In this document: one piece after another, positions 1 to 11,228 of the stretch
Position numbering within the stretch: position 1 is the stretch's first letter
Layout of the letters: each line of letters starts with the position of its first letter
Source of the DNA: Cycas panzhihuaensis
Taxonomy: Eukaryota > Cycadophyta
Assembly (NCBI GenBank): GCA_023213395.1
Contig: CM041465.1
Coordinates: forward strand, 20,088,001 to 20,152,000
Length of the DNA stretch: 64,000 nucleotides
Direction: 5' to 3'
The notes under the pieces: model-generated
What the model was told of the DNA's origin: nothing
What the model saw: the letters and a program-made list of their open reading frames with translations, nothing else
Databases searched by the model: none
Position numbers and translations under genes: made by a program

Positions 1-869
1 ACTTCCTCTACCCTGCCCCCAAGGTTGAGAAGTATACCCTGGGGGAACGTAGAAAGAAGTACCAAATGTTGGGTTTGAGGATGTGCGGGAGCAGATCCCA
101 CATGGCTAGTAATTTGAATGCTAGTAGGACCAGTGGGCCTACTAGGAGCAACATGCGCCATATGAGGGGACGGCACATTGGTTTGATTAGGGACGGGTAT
201 GCTAACCTTCAATTAAGGGAGAGACACACCACAGGGAGATCCTAAAGCATTAGGACCTCGATGAGGAATGTAAGGCATGACATGTGCCCCCACTGCGGGA
301 ATAGGAAGCGAGTGGGACACACGTGTAGGCACAAAGGGGTTCATTGTCAAAGGAAGAGTGGATGAGGATGAGGCATGCGGGGGAGGAGCGGAAGAGGAAG
401 AGGCTCCTCCATGAAGGGCACCCTCAAGCCATCTAGGACACGGTTGCAAGCGTGCTGCACGGTGAAACTCGTTGAGGGCTTCAACTACGTCAACAGGAGG
501 GGTCCCTACATACTCGTAAGAGGTGATGGGGACCTCGAACAAAGTAGGTTCCTCGAAATACTCCTCATAAGAGTTGCCAATGGCATGGCAAGCCTCAAGA
601 GGAACGGATCCTTCTACGGCATAGGTAGAAGGATGGACATCAAGTGAGAGGTGTTGGTCATTTGGGTAATAAAAGGGTTCGTCACCCTCTTGGGTGGACC
701 CAGGAATAGAAGAAGGAAAAGCATGGGTTTCCAAGGTTGAAGTATGGCAGGCCCAATCGGAAGAGTATCCCTCCATAGTCAGATCAGAATCTGATAAAAG
801 AAGAGGGTGATACTCAGGGTCTTCTAACAATGGAGGTAAACCGCGCAAGCGACGAGAAAAACGTCGCAT
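1..869 (-). pseudogene. gag: gag N-terminal region of element A
   Basis: The reading frame starts at ATG 869-867 with MRRFSRRLRGLPPLLEDP and runs about 218 codons to a stop near 213. Homology to the same region of C continues in the same strand down to base 1, so the stop is a lesion and not the real end. The protein is rich in Ser, Pro, His and Thr with no early zinc knuckle, as seen in long Gypsy gag N-termini. B and C carry TGA or another stop just after the same start, where A keeps Arg codons, so A has the best preserved start of the three. The capsid-like domain is not in the window. Confidence 0.7.
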
Positions 870-1020
870 ACAAGATCACCCAACAATGTTAGGGAAAGAG
901 AGGGAATGACAAAATGCACGCGTTGGGGGCTGCCCAACGTAGAGATCGAAATAGGTGCAAACAGATCACAAGAAGGTAGCGAAACCAACAGAAGAGAGTG
1001 GAAACTAGCTCCCCATCGGG

Positions 1021-1038
1021 CCCCCAAGATGGTCGCCA
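1021..1038 (-). other. Putative primer binding site of element A
   Basis: On the minus strand the LTR end (...CCA) is followed after one base by TGGCGACCATCTTGGGGG. B and C have related sequences at the same place (TAGTGACCATACTGAGG and TAGCGACCATACAGGGG). TGG at the start is required to pair with a tRNA CCA end. I recall TGGCGAC-type sites as typical of Tat-like plant Gypsy elements, but the tRNA cannot be named from the window. Confidence 0.55.
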
Positions 1039-2961
1039 GTGGACGCGCGTCTATGGGATGGCTACCTAATTGATAAGAATGGTGAGGGTGGGTGGTGATA
1101 CACCTGAAGGCAAAACCTATAAATGAGATAACTACCATGCAGAGTGCCCCGTGCGCCGGAGTGCGAGTTCAGGATCTGCAATGGAGTATGGCTACTATCG
1201 AGTGACCCTTCACCGCTTCGGACAAAGGGTGAAGTTGCATAAGACGAACCCGGGTTGACCTATGGACGGGATCCTCCCACCCTTGGGTGGCCAGAAGGGG
1301 AAGGAGAAGGTCCAAGGAACACAAGTCAAGAGTACGCCTAAACAAGCTGACAAGCAACGAGGGAAGTGGGGGGCTTGTGTGGCTAAGAAGAGAAGAGGAA
1401 AGGCAGAGGAGAGGAGTTCCTATAACTTTCCCTACGGATAGAAAAAATACATATAATAAAGCAAATGAAACGCAATCAAACACAAGACTAAATTTCCCCT
1501 TTTTGCTCTTCTATGTGCTAATTACTAAGAAGAAAAGAAAAAGAGAAAATAGCGGTAGCGAAGCAAGGATAAAGCGTGCACCTAGACCGAGGGTGTGCGT
1601 GACGAAGCTCTCCTCGAAGGGCACCAAGCTACTCCACCCAGCACGTTGAATGCGAGACGTTCCGGTGGATGAAAAGGGGGCTTCCTTACCTTCCCCGGAA
1701 AAGTAAATGCGATGCCGAAGGAAGGAAGGAAACGGAAGCAAATGAATAAAAGAGAGTGCGAAAGCACAATGGATACAAGGGAGCTTACTGGCAATGGGAC
1801 CAACGGATGGTATCTTCCACATTCCTCAAATACCTGTAAGCAAGACAAACTCTCCCTCCCTGGAGGAAGGACACTAACATGTAATACAAGATCCTAACGA
1901 TACATATATCCAAACAATATAAATATGAATATGAGTACTCATGTGTTAGTGTCAATCCAACAAAGAAAGTACATAAAAGAGAGTGACCCAAGTGAAAGTG
2001 AATGACCGGTGAGCCTCGGAGTGGCCCACCTCCCGTAAATGATGCCCTAACCACCCCTCAAGAGCCACAAGGCAGCGAGGGTAAGGTGGAGAGCAAGGGC
2101 TGGAAACGGCAACCAAGAGGCAAAGAGGTGCCAAGAGAAACCTACGGCAGGCCGGGGTGCTATGAGGAGCAAACCGGCAAATGAAGGAAGTTAAGCAAAA
2201 ACTAGTAGTTGGGACTTATGAGCGCTACCCAAACCTGGACAAAGATCCCCAAATCAGTGCTGCAACTTGTGACAGCACTGGTTTGGGCGGCCAAAAGAGG
2301 GTCTACAAACCCTAGCTTGCATGCCAAGGGCAACACAGAGCGAGAGGGAAGCTTTGGAGGGCTTAGAGCCACTTAGGGAGCATGGAAGGTGCTACAGAAT
2401 CCACCCAGCTCCTACCCAAAGCCTATGCCAACCCTCAACGCCGCCTTTGGACAAAGAAACAAACAAGAGGCTCAAAACAATAATAAGACAACCCACTAAA
2501 AGGGAAAGAACCAAACTCACATAAGCAAGAAAGGCACAAGCAAAGTAGAGTACGAATATCGCAAGAAAAACCATGCAAAACACAAAGTACCTAAGTAAGG
2601 GAGGCAAGGGACTTGCCTCAGCCAAAGAGCAGCAAAGAGGGCCTGAGAAAACAGCCCAGATCTGAAGTAGAGTAGGTTTGAGGCCCTGCTATGGAGGTTG
2701 GAAAGGAAACTCCTGCGTTTGAAGCACTTGTGGCCTGCCTGAGCAAAGATCTACCGGAGCCATTCTAAAGGGCCCTCTCCAAGGTGCATGAAAGGGGCTA
2801 GGAGAATGTCCAAGCCACACCAAAGAGAGCAGGGCACTGGTGGAGAGATGCAGTCCAAAGAACAAAGCAGTAACATCAGGGAAGAGCAGAGCAGAATGGT
2901 GTTTCCTTGAGAGCAAATCCAAAAGTAAGCAAAAGAATCCTTGAAAATGAGCCAAAAGTGA

Positions 2962-2970
2962 CTTAAATAC
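2962..2970 (-). promoter_or_regulatory. TATA-like box of the A LTR
   Basis: Minus-strand GTATTTAAG sits at the position equivalent to TATTTAAG in the C LTR (50011-50020) and TATAAAA in the B LTRs (12728 and 27942). Conserved position in four LTRs supports a core promoter. Confidence 0.5.
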
Positions 2971-3028
2971 TCAAGCCAAACCCTAAAGCGAGCAATTAAG
3001 GCACGGCTGGGAGAGAATCAAGTCACGA

Positions 3029-3066
3029 GCCACGTGGCAGTTTCGTAATAAATGCGAAATTGCCAC
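3029..3066. promoter_or_regulatory. G-box and inverted repeat in the A LTR
   Basis: GCCACGTGGC (3029-3038) contains the plant G-box CACGTG. It overlaps an inverted repeat: GTGGCAGTTTCG (3034-3045) pairs with CGAAATTGCCAC (3055-3066) at 11 of 12 positions. The same structure with different bases is present in C (50083-50116) and B (12633-12664), about 60-80 bases upstream of the TATA-like box. Confidence 0.55.
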
Positions 3067-3603
3067 GGCGGATTTTTAAAAACAACCTGAGACAACAGTC
3101 ATCAAGCAAATTACAGATCACGAATATTCCTCAAGATCGTGAAAATTTCGAAGACGCACCTAGAGCCAAAGTGGGCCACCACCAGTCAAAGGCGGATGAC
3201 GAAAAAGGCCAATAGGGGGCCAAAATACCTACCCAGGGGCAAAGAAGCCAACAAAAGGGGCCAAAGGAGCAAAAATAGGGCTCGACCAAGGTGGCAAGTT
3301 GACCAAACGATGACGGGTCATCACACGGGCGGAGGTGGCGCAAACCTAGTGGATCTCAAGGTGAAGAGGACAGATGCGGGAAGTGAAGCAGCCACCAGAG
3401 TGCCACACTCGCTGGGAGTGTGCCCCTGCTATAGTCATCATAGGCTAAAATAAGTGTGGACAACGACAAGGTCGCCCACAACGCCACACACATGCAGACA
3501 TGCAAGCAGATACTCATCAAAAGAAAGAGATGACAACGCGAGAAACATACCTGCACTTACCTGAGTCGATGATTCCGTATCCATTCCCGGAAGCTGGGAA
3601 ACA

Positions 3604-4522
3604 GAAAGTTCTTGAAGTTCTTAAGAAGAACTTTGATACTAAATCAAACTTAGAATTTATTTACTTAGTGCTAAAGATGAACAAATTAAAAATATAGAAA
3701 GGACATGCAAGTGATACAATCAATCTCCTTCATCCAATCAAACAAGCCATTGATAAAGATTTCAAAACTCAGTGCATTACATGGGTTTTCTTGATTAAAT
3801 CATGTATCCATATCTCAGATTACAAAATTCTATTAGGAAGTCCTTAATCGAGTGGCACTTTGAAGATCCTAAACTTTAAGGCTCTTGCTAATAAGTTCAT
3901 TGAATTTGATAAGACCTTTGATACTAACTTTGCTACTACATCAGATCTAGCTGATGCTACTTTTGAAGTGGAAGATCTTTTTTATACTAAAAATCAAGGT
4001 CAATACTCTCATAGAGGTGGTAATTCTTATAGAAGATGTAGAGGTAGATAACAAGGACAATGTTCTCTTAGTCAATAGGCTCCTCAATTCCAACAAAAAT
4101 AGTCTTAAGGCCAGGGCCAAAATAATCAACCTAGACCCAGATCCAGTAATCAAAGACAATCTAACCAACCTAATACTTCTGATAGAACTGGAAATCAAAT
4201 AATTATGTGCCAAAGGTGTAATAGAAAAGGACATTATACCAAAAATTATAGAACTACTATGAACAAACTACCAAGCTATTAATAATAGCATGGTATGCAT
4301 AATCATGATAATACTTCTTTTGAAGATGCTTTTAGTGGAATGTAATTTGCTCATGCACACCTTCAAATAATTGGGACCGCTTCATCAAATGTTATTGATA
4401 GATCCACTAAATATATTGAGGCTCATTATGGCTATGCTTATTTACTTTTACCTTCACCACTTGGAGTTGTAAATAGTGCCACCTCAAATACTTCATTCTA
4501 GATCATGGATACTGGAGCAACA
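3604..4522 (+). pseudogene. gag: Copia D gag and start of protease
   Basis: Downstream of the A LTR the plus strand reads a Copia-type gag remnant with many TAG stops. A zinc knuckle CQRCNRKGHYTKNY lies at 4208-4249; the final Cys of the CX2CX4HX4C pattern is Tyr. An Asn/Gln/Arg-rich stretch precedes it. The segment ends in the retropepsin active-site motif IMDTGAT (from 4502), which is split by insertion of element E and continues at 9862. The gag N-terminus is lost to the left. Confidence 0.7.
4518..4522. repeat. Target-site duplication of element E, left copy (CAACA)
   Basis: CAACA here and at 9857-9861 flank element E exactly. The duplication lies in the D protease active-site codons. 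Confidence 0.85.
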
Positions 4523-5168
4523 TGTTGAGAATACAAGGTCCCAACCCTTTAACCACCACTAAGATCTATTGCATTCTTGCAACTAGTTACAGAAATCAAA
4601 AATTAAAATTACATGCATGTTATAAAATAAGAGATTATACAATAACATGAAAATAAAAGCCAAACATCATATATACACCCGATATAACATGGTAAAACCC
4701 TAGTAGTGTGCTAGGGAAACATCCACATAGAAAAGGTATTGATCTTTATTACTGTAGAATGGAGAAATAATACATCTCAGTAGCAGAGTGCTCTCAGGAA
4801 CAACAACCAGCCACTGCCCTCATCACAGTATATTACATTACATACAACATAATAAGAAAAAGCCCTAAATCAAGCTACATGAGAGGGATATCCAAGGTAT
4901 TAATCTCAACCATAGAATTTAAGGTATTTATATCAAATGACCCTGATTCTCTTTACATTTTAATATGGTTTACAGGGCTAGTTTTTCATGTCGAGGCTAT
5001 CACCCCTGAACCTCCACTTAGTGGGGGGCATTCCACACCCCCCACACCCTCAAGCTAGGGGGGCCTCCTGCCCCCCTTGGAACCCCCCGAGAAAGATTAG
5101 GGGGAAAAACCACGTCAAAATCATACCAAAATTTTAGCCCCAAAATATTGTTATCACAATATCCAACA
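4523..5168 (-). repeat. 3' LTR of element E
   Basis: Plus-strand edges are TGTTGAGAATAC... and ...ATATCCAACA. It matches 9212-9856 along its length. Near 5010-5095 it holds a run of G6 and C6 blocks (see findings). Confidence 0.92.
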
Positions 5169-5180
5169 ATCTCCACCTTG
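5169..5180 (-). other. Polypurine tract of element E
   Basis: Minus strand AAGGTGGAGAT abuts the 3' LTR start TGTTGGATATTG, the expected position for plus-strand priming. Confidence 0.75.
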
Positions 5181-5215
5181 ACAACAATTACCTGGTATCT
5201 TTCATGGACCCTTCA

Positions 5216-6013
5216 TCATCTTTTCTGTAAGCTAAGAGAAGTCAAACACCATTTAAACTTCTCTAATGGTATTGATTTTGTGAATATATCAGCATAATTC
5301 TGATTGGTGTGAATCTTCTCAAGTGCCACTCCACCTGCTTTGACAACCTGTCTACCAAAATGATACTTAAGAGCAATATACTTTATTCTACTGTGATAAG
5401 CTAGATTCTTGGCTAAGTAAATAGCACTTTGACTGTCACAAAATATCTTTATATTTTCCTATCTCCTTCCAAGCTTAACCAATAGACCATATAACTAGAT
5501 TGCTTCTTTACAAGCATGTGCTACAGCAATATATTCAGCTTCCATGGTTGACAATGCAATTGTGCTATGCAATTTAGACATCTAACTAACTTGACCATTT
5601 GCAAGAGTAAAAACATAACCTGAAGTAGACCTTCTTTTGTCTAAATCTGCTGCAAAGTCAGAATCAATATATCCACAAACCTGATTACCTGTACCTCCAA
5701 AGGTGATACAGTAGTTGCTCATGCCTCTCAAATACTGGAGCACCCATTTCACTGTAGCCTAATGTTCCTTTCCTAGATTTGCCATAAACCTACTAACTAC
5801 ATTGACTGCATGTGAAATATCAGGTCTTGTACATACCATGGCATACATCAAACTTCCTACTGCATTGGCATAAGGCACACAAGACATATAAGCCTTTTCT
5901 TCTTCACTACTAGGACTTATATTCGAAAAAAGCTTGAAGTTTGAAGCTAATGGGATATTCACTGGTTTCACATTTGCCATACCAAACCTAGTTAGCACCT
6001 TCTGCACATATTT
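5216..6013 (-). pseudogene. pol: Copia E: end of RT and RNase H domain
   Basis: Minus-strand translation gives the RT thumb region and a full Copia RNase H. Visible motifs in order are the SLMYAMVCTRPDI segment, the first catalytic Asp in GYIDSDFAAD, the Glu in STMEAEYIAV, the second Asp in CDSQSAIYLAKN, and the terminal ADIFTKSIPLEKF that closes Copia polyproteins. The natural stop is TGA at 5218-5216, 36 bases before the polypurine tract. At least four in-frame stops interrupt it, mostly at Trp or Gln positions. Confidence 0.85.
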
Positions 6014-6951
6014 CTACTGTGATAACCATAGCTTACAATTTTTCCTATCTCTGTGTATCTCCATGCCTAAGATTTGCTTTGCAGCTCCTAGATCCTTTAT
6101 ATCAAAATTCCCAGCTAATTGAGCCTTTAGCTTATTGATTTCTTCTATGCTCTTGCTTGCAACTAGCATGTCATCAATATATAACACCAAGATAATGAAT
6201 AAGCCATTGTCCATAAATTTAAAGTAAACACAATGATCATATTCACTTCTTTTAAAAATTTGGCTCTCCATGAAGGTATCAAACTTCTTGTACCACTGCC
6301 TAGGTGATTGCTTCAGGCTATATAATGATTTCCTAATCCTACAAACAAGTCTTTTCCTGCCATCTTGTACAAACCCTTCTGGTTGATCCATATAGATCTC
6401 CTCATCTAAATCTCCATGTAGAAAAGTTATTTTTATATCTACCTGCTCCAGCTCCAAATTGAGAGAAGCTGCCAATGCTAATAGTACTCAAATTGAAATA
6501 AGTTTGACAACTAGTGAAAAGATCTCATGAAAGTCAATACCTGCTTTCTATGCAAAGCCTTTAGCCACCAGTCTTACCCTGTATTTATCAACCTTTCCAT
6601 CAAAATCTGTTTTCTTTTTAAAAACCCACCTACAACCAATAGTCTTCCTTCCATGTGGAAGTTCTACCAAGTCCTATGAATTATTTTTCTACAAAGCATC
6701 TATCTCTTCCTACATAGCCCTTTTCCACTTCTCACCATGGATATCATCTACTATTCCTAATAACATGTGGGCTTATCATCATTAGAATCCAAAGTAATAG
6801 AAATAGAAGGGTTGTACCTATCAGGTAGATGACTAACTCGTGTAGATCTTCTAACTATTGGTAGAGGAGTGTCCACATACTCCTGTGAATCTACTGCTGA
6901 TTCATCTTTAGAAAGATCTTCATACTCTTCTGATTCCATAGATGGATGCAT
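6014..6951 (-). pseudogene. pol: Copia E: integrase C-terminal linker and reverse transcriptase
   Basis: 6951-6757 keeps an open acidic linker ending in the RRSTRVSHLPDRY motif that precedes RT in Copia. RT follows; 6475-6014 is an open stretch with QVDIKITFLHGDLDEEIYM, the GFVQ motif, and the active site LYIDDML at 6182-6165 (YxDD family form YIDD). Both catalytic Asp residues are intact. Stops upstream of 6475 and the in-frame TAG/TAA at 6013 break the protein. It would copy element RNA into cDNA in the cytoplasmic particle. Confidence 0.88.
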
Positions 6952-8281
6952 TTCAAACTTGATTTGTTGATGTTCAACTTACTGCTCCTATTTCATTTCA
7001 ACTTCTCCACTGACTGATTTTATAAGGGAGATTCATCAAATACAACATCTCTGTTAATGGTGATTTTGTGGGCAGTAGGATCCCACAACCTATATCCCTT
7101 CACACCATCCTTATCACCATAACCATAAAGATATATCTCTTGGATTTTGGGTCTAACTTTGAATGTTTACTTTTTTTAGTCCAGGCATAAGCATCACAAC
7201 CAAAAACTTTTAAATTTGAATAATCACATGGATGTCCATTCCATACCTCTTCAGGAATCTTGCAATCTATTGTAAGTGATGGTGACCTGTTTACTAGATA
7301 GCAAGCTATTTGAACAGCTTCTACCCATAAGCCCTACTCCACTCCTGCATTACTTAGCACGCTTCTTGCTCTTTCTAAGAGTGTCCTATTCATGCACTCG
7401 ACAATGCCATTTTACTGTGGAGTATAGTTAGTGGTCTTGTGTCTTTCAATCCCAACTTCTTTGCAATAGTTCTCAAATTCCAAAGAGTTGAACTTACCTC
7501 CATTGTCAGTTCTTAAACATTCGATTGCCTTACCAGTGTTGTTCTCAACTAGAGCCTTGAACTGCTTAAACATACTAAACACTTCAGAAATTTCTTTTCA
7601 GAAAATAGACCCATACCTTCCTAGAGTAATCATCTATAAATGTGATAAAGTATAATGATCCTCCACAAGATATTTTAGGGGCTAATCCCTATACATCTGA
7701 ATGTATGTAATCTAGAATACCTTTACTAGTGTGACTCCCTACTTTAAACTTGAGTCTACATTATTTTCTAAAAACATAATGTTTATAGAAAGCCAAGTCT
7801 GAAAGCTACAAGTTAGGAAGGAACTTACGATTTATTAACACCTTAAGTCCTCTCTCACTCATGTACCCAAGTCTCTGATGCCATAACTGAGTTGGATCTT
7901 CTACAGTCTTTGATGTTATAGCTGCTTGGCTAACATCTGTACTTCCCACTAAAATATAAAGATCTCCTTTCTTTAAGGCTTTCATAACAACCAAGGCACC
8001 TTTTGATACCTTTAGGACTCCTTCATGACCTATATGCTTATAACCACCCGAATCTAGTTCACCCAAGGAAATCAGATTCTTTTTTAGATCAAGTACATGT
8101 CTAAAGTCTCAGTTAATGTTCTCACTACACCATTGAATATCTTAATTCTAATGTTACTAATGCCTACTATCTTACATAAAACTTCATTTCCCATAAGCAC
8201 ATCACCACTATTAATAGGTTGGTATGATGAGAACCAACTCTTGTGTGGACACATATGGTGTGAAACACTTGAATCTAATAA
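6952..8281 (-). pseudogene. pol: Copia E: protease, gag-pre-integrase and integrase
   Basis: The protease is degenerate: a LDSSVSHHM sequence stands where Copia elements have D-S-G-A. The gag-pre-integrase region at 8066-7806 is open and contains TQLWHQRLGYMSERGLKVL. Integrase core pieces follow (HSDVWG near the first Asp, FIDDYSRK), with several stops and probable frameshifts down to 6960. The integrase D,D35E triad cannot be shown complete in one frame. Confidence 0.78.
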
Positions 8282-9140
8282 CTAGTCATGGTGATAATGG
8301 GAAACATTATAAGTAACCAAGACATCATCATCCATACCTTGATTTGACTCTACTTGATTAGCTTCCTTGTCTGGATCTTCCTTTTTTTGGAACTCCTTCC
8401 TTTTAAAGTAATCCTTCTTGAGGTGACCGGTCTTATTACAATGCCAACATCTGAGCTTACTCTTTTTTCTCTTTAACTTGGACCTCGATGTATCCTTGGA
8501 GTTTTGTCCTCTCTCAATCGTTCTACCCCTTGCCATCATAGCTTCTGGTATGGAGGTTTCAAGACTAGACTTCTGTAGTTCTTCCATTAGCAAAGAACTT
8601 ACAATAGAATCATAATCCAATACATCTGTAGTGCTAAAACTAATTGAGGTGACAATATTATCCCAGGATTCAGGTGATGAGCATAACAAGGTAACAACCT
8701 TGTCCTCATCCTCAATTTTAACATCGATACTGGTCAACTGACAAATAAGAGTATTGAAAATATTTAAATGATTAGCAATTTTTATACCTTCCTTCATCCA
8801 TAATGAGTACAGTTACCTCTTAAAGTAGATTCGATTCGTTACCGATTTAGTTATATATAGGCCTTCCAACTGGGTCCATAATCCTACTACTGTCTCCTCC
8901 CTTGTGATGTTAAAGAAGACTTCATTTTCCAAGTATAATCATATTGTGCTAAGTGCCTTTTTGTCTAAGTCATCCCATTCATCATCGTCCATCCCTATGG
9001 GTTTCTTCTATTTACCTATAGAGGGCTTTGTACAAACCCTGCTGTACAAGAACATCATGTGCTTTTAGCTTCCACAACTTGAAGTTGTTCTTGCCATTGA
9101 ATTTCTCCACATCAAACTTTGCACCTGCTAGTTTCACCAT
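8282..9140 (-). pseudogene. gag: Copia E gag
   Basis: The start is placed at ATG 9140 (MVKLAGAKFDVEKFNGKNNF), the usual Copia gag N-terminus, about 60 bases from the primer site. A stop at 9012 and damage to about 8800 follow. The rest (8797-8282) is open and contains the UBN2-type segment, a Lys/Arg-rich stretch and a zinc knuckle CWHCNKTGHLKKDY whose last Cys is Tyr. The protein would form the virus-like particle and bind RNA. Confidence 0.83.
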
Positions 9141-9197
9141 TTGGTGTAGAAAATTTGACACCAAAACCTTCACAAACTCACTACAAAAAAAAGAGTG

Positions 9198-9209
9198 GCT
9201 CTGATACCA
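9198..9209 (-). other. Primer binding site of element E (initiator Met tRNA)
   Basis: Minus strand TGGTATCAGAGC, the standard plant Copia primer site complementary to the 3' end of tRNA-iMet, two bases inside the 5' LTR end. Confidence 0.93.
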
Positions 9210-9211
9210 CT

Positions 9212-9856
9212 TATTGAGAATATAAGGTCCCAACCCTTTAACTACCACCAAGATCTATTTCATTCTTGCAACTAGTTATAAAAATCAAAACTTAAAATTA
9301 CATGCAAGTTCTAAAATCATAGATTATATAATAACATGAAAATAAAAGTCAAACATCATATATGCACCTAATATAACATGGTAAAAGCCTAGCAGTATAC
9401 TAGGGAAACATCCACATAGGAAAGGTATCGATCTTTATTGCTTTAGAATGGAGAAACAATACATCTTAGTAGTAGAGTGCTCTCAGGAACAACAACCAAC
9501 CACCGCCCTCATCACAGTACATTACATTATATACAACATAATAAGAAAAAGCTCTAAATCGGGCTACATGAGAGGGACATCCAAGGCATAAATCTCAATC
9601 GTAAAATCTAGGGTATTTGTATCAAATGACCCTGATTCTCTTTATATTTTAATATGGTTTATAGGGCTAATTTTGTGGGTTAGGGGCTATCACCCCTGAA
9701 CCCCCTCTTAGCGGGGGGTGTTCCACTCCCCCTGCACCCCTAAGCCAAGGGGGGCCTGCCCCCCTTGGAAACCCCTGAGAAAGATTAGGGTAGGAAACCG
9801 TGCCAAAAACATGCTAAACTTTTAGCCCCAAAATATTATTGTCACAATATCCAACA
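9212..9856 (-). repeat. 5' LTR of element E
   Basis: Matches the 3' LTR over its full length; plus-strand start is TATTGAGAAT (TG mutated to TA) and end is ...CCAACA. It carries the same G6/C6-rich block near 9690-9775. Confidence 0.92.
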
Positions 9857-9861
9857 CAACA
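9857..9861. repeat. Target-site duplication of element E, right copy (CAACA)
   Basis: Identical to 4518-4522; after it the D protease frame resumes with HMTSHYQFF. Confidence 0.85.
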
Positions 9862-11228
9862 TAACATATGACTAGTCATTACCAATTCTTTTAGGATGTT
9901 TACTCTAAAGTTTGTGGTGTTGTATACATAGTTGACAAATCATCTCAACTAATCAAAGGACTTGGAACTATTTGCCTGAAACTCCTAGGCCTTCTAGATT
10001 TTACCCTTGTTGATATTTTATATATTCCTGCTCTTAAGTAGAACCTACTCTTCCTATCCACCCTTGTCTCTCATGGATTTAATCTAAGTGTAACTACAAA
10101 TAATCAAACTCTCTGTGCCATTCACCCTCTTTGAAATGCTATGGCTATGACTAGAATTCTTGATGACAAATTTTTTGGCCTAACTAGCTTACTATCCTTT
10201 AAAGCTAACTATGTTAATGATGAATCAGTAAACGTTTTCACCTAACCAGCTTACTATCTTCTAAAGCTAACTATGTTGATGATGACTTTACTTTTACCAC
10301 AACCTTAACTCCTCAAAAGTTATCCCAAGTAGCCCTATGACATGCTCTTATAGGCAATATCAAAATTGATCGTTTAAGAGAACTACATACCACTCTTCTT
10401 GGTATGCCCAGGTTCTCCTCTAAGCCCTTCAAATGTGAAGAATCTATTATTGCTAAATCTCAAAGACAACCATTTCCTCGTAGTCAGTGGAAATCTAGCC
10501 AACATTTATAGCTTATACACTCAGATATATGTGGTCTTATGCCCATCCCTTCTCTCAAATAGAAGTGGCATTATATTACTTTCATTAATGATTTTACTAA
10601 GAAAGTATGGGTTACTTTTCTTGCAAAAAATGATGAAGCCTTTTCTATGTTTCAAGCTTTCAAGCCCCATGTGGAAAATGAATTTGAATTCAAGACCAAA
10701 ATACTCAAGACTAACAATGGTGGTGAGTACACCTCTAATGAGTTTTAATCATACCTACGTGACTATAGGATTAAAAATCAGACCCTTGTTGCAAGTACAC
10801 TTCAATAAAATAGAGTTACCGAGTGCATGGACATGACCATCATGAATATGGCTCATGCTATGCTGGTATATAAGAATGTCCCTGTCTATCTTTAGGCTAA
10901 GATTATCTAGAATACTATGTATTACATCAACACTATTAGTCCCTCCAAGCTCAACCTCTCTCCATATGAAATGTGGTATGGACAAACCCCCTCTATCTCC
11001 CACTTTAGAATTTTTAGCTCTACTTGTTATGCTTACATTTTGGAGGAACACAGAAACAAGCTCCAAGATAGAGCCCTCAAAGGTATCTTTGTTGGATACC
11101 CTATGGACAAAAAGGGGTACAAGGTTTCTCTACCTTCACAATACAAAATTATCATCACTAGAGATGTTATATTTCCAAAGACTAAAGATGAATTACTCAA
11201 AATTGACTCCAAGATACCTTCATACTGA
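9862..11228 (+). pseudogene. pol: Copia D: protease remainder, gag-pre-integrase and integrase
   Basis: After E the D frame continues HMTSHYQFF, the usual sequence after the Copia DTGA motif, then IYIPALK of the protease end. Integrase core motifs are visible: first catalytic Asp in LIHSDICG (10512-10535); the second Asp is replaced by Asn in KTNNGGEY (10707-10730); the Glu remains in NRVTE (about 10808). 10917-11228 is open and ends with the ALKGIFVGYP and VIFPKTK motifs of the integrase C-terminal part. In-frame TAG codons occur at Gln or Trp positions. The Asp to Asn change alone would abolish integration. Confidence 0.82.

Larger units (their letters stand above)
1..3603 (-). mobile_element. 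Element A: 5' end of a Tat-like Ty3/Gypsy retrotransposon (cut by window edge)
   Basis: The minus strand holds a complete 5' LTR, a primer-site region and the N-terminal part of gag; the rest lies left of base 1. The gag and LTR are homologous to elements B and C in this window. The right edge is set where similarity to the C and B LTR starts stops and the Copia D gag begins. The 5 bases after the edge (3604-3608, GAAAG) should be one copy of the target duplication; the other lies outside the window. Family assignment to the Tat group is inferred from B and C, which show the pol and the extra genes. Confidence 0.8.
1040..3603 (-). repeat. 5' LTR of element A (2564 bp)
   Basis: Read on the minus strand the LTR begins TGTTTCCCAGCTTCCGGGAA and ends ...CGTCCA. 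Both edges match the LTR edges of B and C. A TATA-like box (TATTTAAG, about 2962-2970) lies roughly 630 bases from the LTR start, with a G-box and an inverted repeat just upstream. Short open frames occur on both strands but do not match each other between LTR copies, so none is called as a gene. Confidence 0.85.
4523..9856 (-). mobile_element. Element E: structurally complete Copia retrotransposon (5334 bp)
   Basis: Two LTRs of 646 and 645 bp, TG...CA ends (one start mutated to TA), a perfect 5-bp target duplication CAACA, an iMet-type primer site and a purine-rich tract bound a full set of Copia domains on the minus strand: gag, protease, integrase, RT and RNase H. All frames are broken by stops, so it is not autonomous. 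Counting by hand over the first 240 aligned bases of the two LTRs gives about 26 differences, an old insertion. Gag and pol motifs resemble the Tork/Tnt1 type, but lineage needs a phylogeny. Confidence 0.93.

Noticed and set aside
213-869. Treating the 218-codon frame as a stand-alone gene
   Set aside because: It is collinear with the N-terminal gag of B and C next to an LTR and primer site.
1287-1649. Lys/Arg-rich 120-codon plus-strand frame inside the A LTR
   Set aside because: No counterpart in the C or B LTR; purine-rich LTR sequence gives basic open frames by chance.
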